NCBI GenBank assembly: GCA_016744705.1
Contig: JADGDU010000011.1
Coordinates: 1-64,000 of the forward strand
DNA: 64,000 nucleotides
Origin: Candidatus Krumholzibacteriia bacterium
GTDB taxonomy: Bacteria > Krumholzibacteriota > Krumholzibacteriia > LZORAL124-64-63
Direction: 5' to 3'
Of this stretch, positions 34,606 to 41,746 are shown piece by piece. The first letter of the stretch is position 1. Each line of letters opens with the position of its first letter. The notes beneath the pieces were generated by a model. That model did not search any database. It was not told where the DNA came from and saw nothing but the letters and a program-made list of their open reading frames with translations. A program made the position numbers and the translations under genes.

Positions 34606-34935
34606 GGACCCGAAATGCTAAGTGGGATGGAAAATCACCCTCTCAGTGTGCCTCATTATCCTTGTTGCGCATTGACACCACCGTGTCCAAGAGGGATATT
34701 ACTCTCTCAACTTCAATTCCAACGACAGGTTCACGATGCAGGCCATTCATTATGTCCACCGCAAGTGAATGGGGACAAAACGCTTGGCGGTCTGTCAAGC
34801 TCCCTCACTTGATCTTTCTCAACGGGTTAAAGCTTAAAGATCACCGTTCAGAGCCATCGTATGTCCAGTCTTTTGGAAAGCCATTTCAGAGCTCTCTCCC
34901 TTTTGATCATTTCATTCTTTTGAAAGGAATCTATC
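34606..34935 (+). other. Intergenic region upstream of pstS
   Basis: These 330 bases separate the hydrolase gene from the phosphate transport operon. Short open frames run through it but lack ribosome sites. CTGTCA at 34790-34795 resembles half of a Pho box without a convincing second half. No RNA gene or terminator was seen. Confidence 0.5.
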
Positions 34936-35826
34936 ATGATTCGTGCGAACGTGTCCGTAGTCTCGGTCTGTCTCTTATTGGCCATGGCCCTGGTTTTCAC
35001 CGGTTGCAGTAACGATTCATCCACCGAGGAAAATCATGCTCAAAAAACTACACCACCCGCTCAAACCGATGCCTTCACCGGTCTGACCGGAAACATTGAT
35101 ATCGCCGGGGGAACGGCTCACATTCCAGTCATGGAAAAAGCTGCCCGGGTCATCATGCTAGCCCATCCGAAGATCACCATAACGGTGGCCGGTGGTGGCA
35201 GTGGTGTGGGTGCGAAAAAAGTGGGTGAAGGCCTGGTGGATATCGGCAATACCGGCCGGAGTCTTTCAGAGGATGAAATCAAAAACTTCGGCCTGGTGAC
35301 CCACCCCTTTGCCGTGGACGGTGTTTGCGCGGTGGTTCATCCGGACAACCCGGTTTCAGATCTCACTCAAGAACAACTGCGCAAGACGTTTGCTGGTGAA
35401 ATCACGAACTGGGCAGAGTTGGGCGGGCCCGATCATCCCATCCATCTTTTCACCCGCGACGAAGCCAGTGGAACTCGCAAAGTGTTTTGGAAGAAAGCTT
35501 TGTCTAAGGGTGAAGTGGCCCCTGAAGCCAATGTCGTAGCCAGCAATGGAGCTATGAAAACAGCGGTGGCCGGTGATCCCAATGCCCTCGGGTATGTGAG
35601 TGTGGGGCATCTGGACAGCCGCATAAAAGCGCCGCGGCTTGACGGTGTGGAAGTGACTCAGGACAACGCCGCCAACGGTCAATATCCGGTGACCCGCAAA
35701 CTGTACATGAACACCAAAGGCCAACCTGATGCACTGACGGGTGCTTTTATTAATTTTGTTAAAAGTGCCACAGGGGCGGAGATCATTGAGGCATCGGGAT
35801 ACATTCCCCTCGGTGCAGGTCAATAA
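34936..35826 (+). CDS. pstS: Phosphate-binding lipoprotein PstS
   Basis: The 296-aa protein begins at an ATG with AAAGGA at good spacing. A lipoprotein signal ends at Cys24 (FTGC) and a disordered Ser/Thr/Pro linker follows. The phosphate-binding residues of the PstS family are recognisable: AGGTAHIPVM, VAGGGSGVGAKKV, NTGRSLSEDE and TRDEASGTRKVFW. The length and order fit the short PstS group of diderm and Gram-positive bacteria. It captures orthophosphate in the periplasm and delivers it to PstC and PstA, whose genes follow directly (2-base gap to pstC). The operon is probably induced by phosphate limitation, although no clear Pho box or PhoB/PhoR gene is in the window. Confidence 0.95.
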   Translation: MIRANVSVVSVCLLLAMALVFTGCSNDSSTEENHAQKTTPPAQTDAFTGLTGNIDIAGGTAHIPVMEKAARVIMLAHPKITITVAGGGSGVGAKKVGEGLVDIGNTGRSLSEDEIKNFGLVTHPFAVDGVCAVVHPDNPVSDLTQEQLRKTFAGEITNWAELGGPDHPIHLFTRDEASGTRKVFWKKALSKGEVAPEANVVASNGAMKTAVAGDPNALGYVSVGHLDSRIKAPRLDGVEVTQDNAANGQYPVTRKLYMNTKGQPDALTGAFINFVKSATGAEIIEASGYIPLGAGQ

Positions 35827-35828
35827 AA

Positions 35829-36683
35829 GTGGGACGTAATTTTTTAACACACCTGGCCTCAGTAGCGGCTTTGCTGACGGGCGGAGCAGTCTTGGCCGTT
35901 CTGGTTTTCCTAGTTGTTTCGGCTTGGCCGCTGCTGGTCTCAGGAGATTTCCTGAGACTGGTGGTTGGCTCGTGGCGCCCCTTTGCCGTGGATGCCAGTT
36001 TTGGTGTGGGTCCGATGATTTTGGTGTCCATTCTCATGGCCGCGGGGAGCACCTTGTTGGCTTTTCCTGCGGCCGTGGGTTTGGTGGCTTTCGCCCATGG
36101 CGTGGGGCCGCGGGCATGGCGTAAACCAGTCTTGAATGTCATCCAGTTTATGGCCAGTATCCCCACCGTGGTTTATGGTTTTGTGGCCGTGATTGTCTTG
36201 GTCCCCATGATCAGAGATTTTTTTGAGAAGACCACCGGGTTCAGTCTTTTGGCGGCTGTTCTGACCATGGCCCTGCTTGTGCTTCCGACCATGGCTCTGC
36301 TCATCGATGCCCGGCTTGGCCGGCAGGATCGACAGTGGGCCACCGCCTGCCTGGCTATGGGGATGACCCACAGCCAGGCTTTGGAAAAAGTATTGTTTCC
36401 CCAGGCTCGAACCGGGTTGGTTTCGGCGGTGGTTATGGGATTTTGTCGGGCTTTGGGCGATACCTTGGTGGCGCTCATGGTTGCTGGAAATGCCGCCCGA
36501 GTTCCTGGCTCCATTCTCGACAGCGTGCGGTCGCTGACGTCTCACATCGCATTAGTTTTGGCCACTGATACTTTCAGTCCGGAGTATCGATCCGTAGCCG
36601 CCGCGGCTTTGGTCCTGTTTCTCTTGACCAGTGGCTTGACCATGAGTGTTCGCCATCTTGCTGAAAAGGGGGCCGCACGGTGA
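35829..36683 (+). CDS. pstC: Phosphate ABC transporter permease PstC
   Basis: The 284-aa membrane protein begins at a GTG two bases after the pstS stop. It has six predicted transmembrane helices. The permease cytoplasmic loop signature is RQWATACLAMGMTHSQALEKVLFPQA, split here as AMGMTHSQALEKVLFPQA and GFCRALGDTLVALMVAGN. The segment PTVVYGFVAVIVLVP is characteristic of PstC. With PstA it forms the inner-membrane channel for phosphate, powered by PstB. Its TGA overlaps the GTG start of pstA (GTGA), so the two are made in equal amounts. Confidence 0.95.
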   Translation: MGRNFLTHLASVAALLTGGAVLAVLVFLVVSAWPLLVSGDFLRLVVGSWRPFAVDASFGVGPMILVSILMAAGSTLLAFPAAVGLVAFAHGVGPRAWRKPVLNVIQFMASIPTVVYGFVAVIVLVPMIRDFFEKTTGFSLLAAVLTMALLVLPTMALLIDARLGRQDRQWATACLAMGMTHSQALEKVLFPQARTGLVSAVVMGFCRALGDTLVALMVAGNAARVPGSILDSVRSLTSHIALVLATDTFSPEYRSVAAAALVLFLLTSGLTMSVRHLAEKGAAR

Positions 36684-37561
36684 AGCGTTGGAATGGGCAT
36701 GTGACGGCTCTCTTGGCATGGACCACAACACCGGTCATTCTGATCATTGTGGCCTGCTTGGTTCTGTTTTTGGTCTACCGTGGAGCATCTCTTCTGGGGC
36801 CGAATTTGCTTTTCGCCGATACGCCGGCTGCAGATGCAATTTTGGGACGAAGTCCGGTCTTCGATGGCATCTGGCCCAGTTTGGTAGGCACCCTTTTGCT
36901 TGTGTTGGGTGCCTCTATATTGGCTGTACCCTGTGGTGTCCTGGCTGGCGTGCATCTGGCGGAGAAGCCCAATAGCAGGTCCAGCCGGTGGCTCAAGCCT
37001 GCGGTGGATGTACTGGCCGGGGTGCCTTCTATCGTCATGGGGTTATTTGGTTTTGGGTTGATCCTTTTCCTGAGACAAACCTTTGCCCCGGCAGCCAACA
37101 CCAGTTTGCTGCTGGCTATGGGCTGCCTGGCCTTGTTGGTTTTGCCATACTTGGTGCGCACGACTGAAACAGCCCTGCGGGGGTTACCGGCAGAGCTGCG
37201 GCTGGCGGGTCCGGCGTTAGGGTTGACGCCTGATCAGTCCATGCGGCGGATTCTTTTACCGGCGGCTCGCCCCGGATTGCTAGGTGGCGTACTGTTGGCC
37301 GTCGGCCGCATTGCCGAAGATACGGCGGTCATTCTCATGACTGGAGCCGTGGCCAACAGCGGCATGGCTGGTCGGTTGACTGGAAAGTTTCAGGCCTTGC
37401 CATTCGATATCTATTATCTGGCTGCCGAACATAAGGGGCCCGAAGATTTGCACCGGGCTTTTGCTACAGCTTTGGTGTTGTTGTTGCTGACCAGTGGGTT
37501 GTTTTTTGCTGCGAAACTTTTGGTCTATAAAATGGATCAGAAAGAGGGCCGGTCATCTTGA
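36680..37561 (+). CDS. pstA: Phosphate ABC transporter permease PstA
   Basis: The 293-aa permease begins at a GTG overlapping the pstC stop by four bases. It has six predicted transmembrane helices. VPSIVMGLFGFGLILF and the loop GPALGLTPDQSMRRILLPAA followed by VGRIAEDTAVILMTGAVANSG match the PstA family. The C-terminal region FDIYYLAAEHKGPEDLHRAF is also typical. It pairs with PstC to form the transmembrane path for phosphate. Its stop overlaps the TTG start of the ATPase gene by four bases. Confidence 0.95.
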   Translation: MKRWNGHVTALLAWTTTPVILIIVACLVLFLVYRGASLLGPNLLFADTPAADAILGRSPVFDGIWPSLVGTLLLVLGASILAVPCGVLAGVHLAEKPNSRSSRWLKPAVDVLAGVPSIVMGLFGFGLILFLRQTFAPAANTSLLLAMGCLALLVLPYLVRTTETALRGLPAELRLAGPALGLTPDQSMRRILLPAARPGLLGGVLLAVGRIAEDTAVILMTGAVANSGMAGRLTGKFQALPFDIYYLAAEHKGPEDLHRAFATALVLLLLTSGLFFAAKLLVYKMDQKEGRSS

Positions 37562-38340
37562 TTAATTTGCGTGTGGAAATGGAAAACCTGACCGTTAAAA
37601 CCCATGACCGAATCATCCTGGAAAGTATCAATCTGGATTTTGAAGCCGGACAGACACATGTGCTTCTGGGACCGTCGGGTTCGGGAAAAACCACTCTCTT
37701 ACGGTGTGTCAATCGCCTGAATGATTTGTTTCCCGGCTTGCAGGTCAGAGGGCAAGTGCGGGTGCCATGGGATGAAGAACTGCGCCCAATTTATGGTAGT
37801 CTTGGCGCGGTGGAATCGCTGCGCCGGCGTGTTGGTATGGTCTTCCAAAACCCGAACATCCTGCCGGTGTCGGTGCGAGAAAATTTCCGGATTCCTTTGG
37901 AGTCGGTCCTGAACCTGGACAGCCACCAAGTGACCGCTCGCATGATTGAGGCCCTGAAAGAAGCAGGGTTATGGCTGGACGTTTGTGACCGTCTGGATGA
38001 GCCGGCGGCGCGGCTCTCCGGTGGCCAGCAACAGCGTCTTTGCCTGGCCCGCGCCTTGGCCCTTGATCCCCAGGTTCTGTTGCTGGACGAGCCCACGGCC
38101 AACCTCGATTTTCGCGCCACCGCGGCTATTGAAAAACTCATCGACCGGTTGAAAAAGAAGCGGGTTCTATTGGTGGTTTCTCACAGTCTGGACCAGACGG
38201 CCCGCATCGCCGATCGGGTGGTAGCCCTGGATAAGGGCCAGGTCGTTCTTGACTGGCCGGCGCTCAATGAGCACTGCACAGATGAATTTAAAAAACAATT
38301 TGAAAAACTGTTTCCCCTGGATCATGCGACCGGTGGCTGA
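37558..38340 (+). CDS. pstB: Phosphate ABC transporter ATP-binding protein PstB
   Basis: The 260-aa ATPase starts at a TTG overlapping the pstA stop. It carries Walker A (GPSGSGKTT), the Q-loop (VFQNPNILPVSV), the ABC signature (LSGGQQQR), Walker B (VLLLDEPT) and the H-loop (VVSHSLDQ). Position after pstSCA, and the NRLNDLFPG insertion typical of PstB, identify it. It energises phosphate import. Unlike many pst operons there is no phoU afterwards: the next gene on the other strand is a DsrE-like protein. The C-terminal 20 residues are richer in Phe and Lys than usual. Confidence 0.93.
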   Translation: MINLRVEMENLTVKTHDRIILESINLDFEAGQTHVLLGPSGSGKTTLLRCVNRLNDLFPGLQVRGQVRVPWDEELRPIYGSLGAVESLRRRVGMVFQNPNILPVSVRENFRIPLESVLNLDSHQVTARMIEALKEAGLWLDVCDRLDEPAARLSGGQQQRLCLARALALDPQVLLLDEPTANLDFRATAAIEKLIDRLKKKRVLLVVSHSLDQTARIADRVVALDKGQVVLDWPALNEHCTDEFKKQFEKLFPLDHATGG

Positions 38341-38350
38341 GCTGGGAAGG

Positions 38351-38686
38351 CTACCACACTAGGGGAACATAACCTGACTTGATAGCCTCACTGATGAGGG
38401 GCCCAACATTTTGCACATCGATGCCAAGGTCCTCTAAAGCAGAAGATTTTCCACCCCTGTCGGCCAAATATTTGCAGGCAATCGGAGTTTGCTCCAAAGC
38501 CATAAACTGCCGGATCAGATCTTCGAAGTCAGGGTCCTCGAGAACGAGGTTTTCCGCTGGGCCGAAGAGGAAAAGTTTCACATCGCTCATCCAGGAATGC
38601 TTGAGGGCGTTGAGAGCGTACATGGCCCCGGCGTGAGCCTTGTCCTGTTCGGCAGTGCTGATGATTACTAAAATTTTGTCGTTCAT
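38351..38686 (-). CDS. DsrE-like protein
   Basis: The 111-aa protein begins at an ATG with AAAGG upstream. It has the DsrE/DsrF-like fold pattern: KILVIISTAEQDKAHAGAMYALNA at the start as beta-alpha unit, SDVKLFLFGPAENLV, and PIACKYLADRGG with a single conserved-position Cys, which in the family can carry sulfur. The end SGYVPLVW is also typical of single-domain DsrE-like proteins. It does not belong to a dsr or tus cluster here, so a general thiol or persulfide handling role is the safest statement. It converges with pstB at a 10-base spacing. Confidence 0.8.
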   Translation of the reverse strand: MNDKILVIISTAEQDKAHAGAMYALNALKHSWMSDVKLFLFGPAENLVLEDPDFEDLIRQFMALEQTPIACKYLADRGGKSSALEDLGIDVQNVGPLISEAIKSGYVPLVW

Positions 38687-39053
38687 GCTTTGGCCTTTTG
38701 TAGAGTTGAATCGGGTTCTTGTTTACATATCCACATTTCTAAAGGAAAAACAATCTATTTTAGCGACGGGAGTACAGATGGTTGCTAAAACTTTTGAATT
38801 AAAGGTTAAGCTAGAGGTTTATAAATCGCCATCTTCTAGAGGGATCACTTTCTCTGGTTTGCGATCCTCCCGGAATTGGGAAGGAGTTAAGAAACCTCCG
38901 AGATTGTAGTGCATCAGGGGCATGCCCTTTGGTGGCGATCTGGGCCATTCCGGGCTGCATTGACATCCCGCATTCAGTGATGGTAAAATTCTTAATGGGT
39001 AGCCACCCTCGAGCTGCCGTATTCCTTGAATAGCCTAAAACGAAATCGGTACC
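38687..39053 (+). other. Intergenic region between the DsrE-like gene and the coiled-coil membrane protein
   Basis: These 367 bases hold a sigma-70-like promoter (38960-38989) near the downstream gene. Otherwise they hold only short unsupported frames. No RNA gene or repeat was recognised. Confidence 0.5.
38960..38989 (+). promoter_or_regulatory. Sigma-70-like promoter for the 754-aa membrane protein
   Basis: TTGACA at 38960-38965, an 18-base spacer and TAAAAT at 38984-38989. The predicted start of transcription is about 57 bases upstream of the ATG at 39054. Confidence 0.6.
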
Positions 39054-41318
39054 ATGAAAGAATACAAAGAGCTTCTTTTCGATCGCATTGGTGTTTTTTA
39101 TATCACCCGACATTGGTGGGCCGAAGAACAAGTCGCCAGCTTTTGGAAAATTGTTGGACATTTTCTTTCACCCAATGAAGGGGAAGCTTGGTTTCGCTCC
39201 GAAGCTGGCCAGTGGATTTCGGCCGATGAGAACAATCTTGAAGAGTTGCGGGAGCATTTAGAAAAGGCAGTGGCTGCCTGGGCTGGAGCCCTTGGTGATG
39301 ATTTTGATACGTTTAAATTCCTGAAGGAAGAGGCTCGTTTTGCCCTGTTCATGGATGCGGACCGTTTTCGGGCCTGTGTAGAAGACGGGTCTGAGGTTCC
39401 AGGCGATTTCTATGTGGGGTTTGATGCGGATTGGTGTTGGAACCCAGATGCTGATGTTGTTTTCACTCCACATTTTCGCATTACCAACTGTTGGCCCCAA
39501 GAGTCCCGGTGGGCACCTTCGCCAGTAGACCCAAAAGACCGTGATTTACTTTCCGTGGATCAGGTCAATGACATCCTTTGGTTTGATTACTGGGTGAAGG
39601 TGGAAGATAAATTTAAGGCCGTTGAGAGGGAGTTTGAGTTCTACCGAGCCCAGATTGATGTGGATGACGACACCCAGCAACCTACGGTGTTTTTTTATGC
39701 CTCACCTTGTGAGCGCCAAAATGATGCCGATCAATACCTGGAGAATAATTATATTCGCCCCATGGATTTGATGTCCAAGGAATTGCTGTTGTCTCCAGAT
39801 ATTCGTAGTATGGAAATTACCGGTGGAGTGATGGAGGGAAAACTGGCCGTCTTCAACCATACTCCAAAGGTTGAAAATGATTATTGTCTCATGATCCCGT
39901 TGGCTGGTCATGAGGAGGCGGAGATTGAAAAGACTATTGAGTTCGTCTGTTACGGTTGGCAGGATATAGATTTTGACGCCACCTGGGAAATTCGCGGTTT
40001 AAAGGACCTTCTCAAGCCCCATGAGAGGTTTTTTGTATTGTGGAATCAGAGTTTGACCGAGGCATCAGGTCTGAATGAGCAATTGTTTTCTTTGTTATCT
40101 CCAGGGGCCATTCAGGGCCGTATGTTTGACCTGGCGCACCTATTGAGTGGATTGATTGCCAAGCTTCAGGCCAGGACTGCCGTCGGGGCCATGAAGAGGA
40201 AAGAATCCCATCGCGATATGGAGGCAGCTACACGAAAATCGAAAGCCTTGGCCCAAAGAAAATTTACCGTGCGAAAAATTTCCAATATGGAAATGATGGG
40301 TAATATCAGCGATGGCAATACAAGGGTATTCAAAGAGTACAATCAGTTGATCAGTAAGGGTGCAAATGAGGCCGAGAAATTGTCAGAGAATATTGAAAAC
40401 ATTGGCAAATCCCTCAGTCATACATCTGAATTGGAAGAGCGAAGGCAGGTCAAAAACAGAGAGCGGCAACTTGAAAAAGAAGAAAAATCAAGCAAGTTGC
40501 TCAACCGGGTTCTGGCTTTGGTTGCCGTGCTTGCCGCCATTCCTCTGTTGGTGGGAGAATATGATACAGCGGCCTTGTCCACGGCCGTTCCATGGGCCCA
40601 TATCAAAATAAATACTCCCTTTTCATTTTGGGGAGTGGGGCTTCAGTTCACCTTCTGGACGGCCCTTGTTACTTTCGGGCTGACCATCTGGGCACTTAGC
40701 AAAACCGTGAAGCCAGAGAAAGTTTCCCATTCTGATCAATCCGAGCGGTTGCTCAAGGTAAAAGAGTATTCTCAAGCGCTCTTTGCCGCATACCGGGGGT
40801 ATGTCCACGACGAGATGAAGCAAAAGGTAATTTTCGAGAAGATCATCTTTGGCTCGGTAGAAGATGACAATGCACGCGAAACGGTCCATGCCTTTGATGT
40901 GAAACTGGCCTATGTGGCTGCTGGGGCCATCGACCAGTGCCAACAATGGCAAAAGAGTCTGGTACTACCTGAAGATGAAGAAGCATGGGCGGAAGATATG
41001 GAAAAGAAGGTCTGCAGTTTTGTACTCATGAGCGAAGTGTTCGACCTGCGACCTGAAATGCTATATTTACCAGTCACTCTGGGGCTTTTACGCTTCATGC
41101 ATGCCAAAGGGAATTTGCACATAGTGCCTGTTTCTGACTATGAATTTAACCGGGTGATGGGCCGGTATGGGTACTCTGAAGATGAGATTAAATTCGTAAA
41201 TGCCTGGGGGAAGCAGGACCAACACACCCAGCTTACGGCTACGGCATTCGTCGGTGCCTATGTAGGAGCAGGCATCGACGTTTTGCACAAAGTGGATCTC
41301 TCAGAGCTTAGTCATTAA
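39054..41318 (+). CDS. Hypothetical coiled-coil protein with two transmembrane helices
   Basis: The 754-aa protein was not recognised. Residues 1-370 are soluble, acidic and rich in Trp (RHWWAEEQVASFWK, FDADWCWNPDADVVF). About 375-482 is a long helical, probably coiled-coil stretch (RRQVKNRERQLEKEEK near its end). Two membrane helices follow at about 482-502 and 523-545 with a short loop. The last 200 residues are soluble and helical. Coiled coil plus a helix pair is superficially CorA-like, but the GMN motif is missing and the large C-terminal domain argues against it. The start lacks a good Shine-Dalgarno. Its 3' end overlaps the converging YbjN-like gene by 11 bases, hinting at a long-standing association with the YbjN/Clp operon. 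Confidence 0.78.
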   Translation: MKEYKELLFDRIGVFYITRHWWAEEQVASFWKIVGHFLSPNEGEAWFRSEAGQWISADENNLEELREHLEKAVAAWAGALGDDFDTFKFLKEEARFALFMDADRFRACVEDGSEVPGDFYVGFDADWCWNPDADVVFTPHFRITNCWPQESRWAPSPVDPKDRDLLSVDQVNDILWFDYWVKVEDKFKAVEREFEFYRAQIDVDDDTQQPTVFFYASPCERQNDADQYLENNYIRPMDLMSKELLLSPDIRSMEITGGVMEGKLAVFNHTPKVENDYCLMIPLAGHEEAEIEKTIEFVCYGWQDIDFDATWEIRGLKDLLKPHERFFVLWNQSLTEASGLNEQLFSLLSPGAIQGRMFDLAHLLSGLIAKLQARTAVGAMKRKESHRDMEAATRKSKALAQRKFTVRKISNMEMMGNISDGNTRVFKEYNQLISKGANEAEKLSENIENIGKSLSHTSELEERRQVKNRERQLEKEEKSSKLLNRVLALVAVLAAIPLLVGEYDTAALSTAVPWAHIKINTPFSFWGVGLQFTFWTALVTFGLTIWALSKTVKPEKVSHSDQSERLLKVKEYSQALFAAYRGYVHDEMKQKVIFEKIIFGSVEDDNARETVHAFDVKLAYVAAGAIDQCQQWQKSLVLPEDEEAWAEDMEKKVCSFVLMSEVFDLRPEMLYLPVTLGLLRFMHAKGNLHIVPVSDYEFNRVMGRYGYSEDEIKFVNAWGKQDQHTQLTATAFVGAYVGAGIDVLHKVDLSELSH

Positions 41319-41745
41319 ATCGCTTGCCACCCCAGCGTTCGACGATGATATCATCGTACTTGTCGGCCGTGTATCGTAGGGCTCCGATGACCGATTCCAA
41401 ATCACCTTTGGTGCAAGTTTCGGCTATCACCGAGTGGCTGTAGGCAATGTCCCCGTCTGAATCCAAAGTGAAACCACCAAAAACCATTGTGTGGTTTTCC
41501 ACCAACAAATAACGCATGCAAGCTTCCGTCACCTCGGTGCCAAGGGCCAAATAAGCGTTAAACTGCACTATGTTGCTTTGTTCCCGCCAGGGTGTGACCG
41601 AGACATGCACCGTGGCTGAACCAGAAGGAACCCGCCAATGAGGCCGGTCAGTGCTGGCCACGGCTCCTACTTCACCGTAAAGGTCATCAATCATTTTACG
41701 AATGCGTTCGTAGGCTTTTTTGTGATCTTTGTCTTGGAAGTCCAT
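41308..41745 (-). CDS. YbjN-like (type III secretion chaperone-like fold) protein
   Basis: The ATG at 41745 follows AGGAG at six bases; an upstream in-frame start would overlap the Clp-like gene. The 145-aa protein has a helix (AYERIRKMIDDLYGEVG), three to four strands (WRVPSGSATVHVSV, IVQFNAYLALG), then TEACMRYLLVENHTMVFGGF and a closing helical pair. This alternation resembles YbjN-domain/CesT-type peptide-binding chaperones. It starts one base after the stop of the Clp-like ATPase gene and is clearly translated with it. A substrate-recognition or adaptor role for that ATPase is inferred from the pairing, not shown. Confidence 0.75.
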   Translation of the reverse strand: MDFQDKDHKKAYERIRKMIDDLYGEVGAVASTDRPHWRVPSGSATVHVSVTPWREQSNIVQFNAYLALGTEVTEACMRYLLVENHTMVFGGFTLDSDGDIAYSHSVIAETCTKGDLESVIGALRYTADKYDDIIVERWGGKRFND

Positions 41746-41746
41746 C

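Noticed and set aside
34780..34815. Pho box upstream of pstS
   Set aside because: One CTGTCA half is present but the second half at the expected spacing does not match.
39054..41318. CorA-type magnesium transporter
   Set aside because: The coiled coil and two helices are suggestive, but there is no GMN motif and a 200-residue soluble domain follows the helices.
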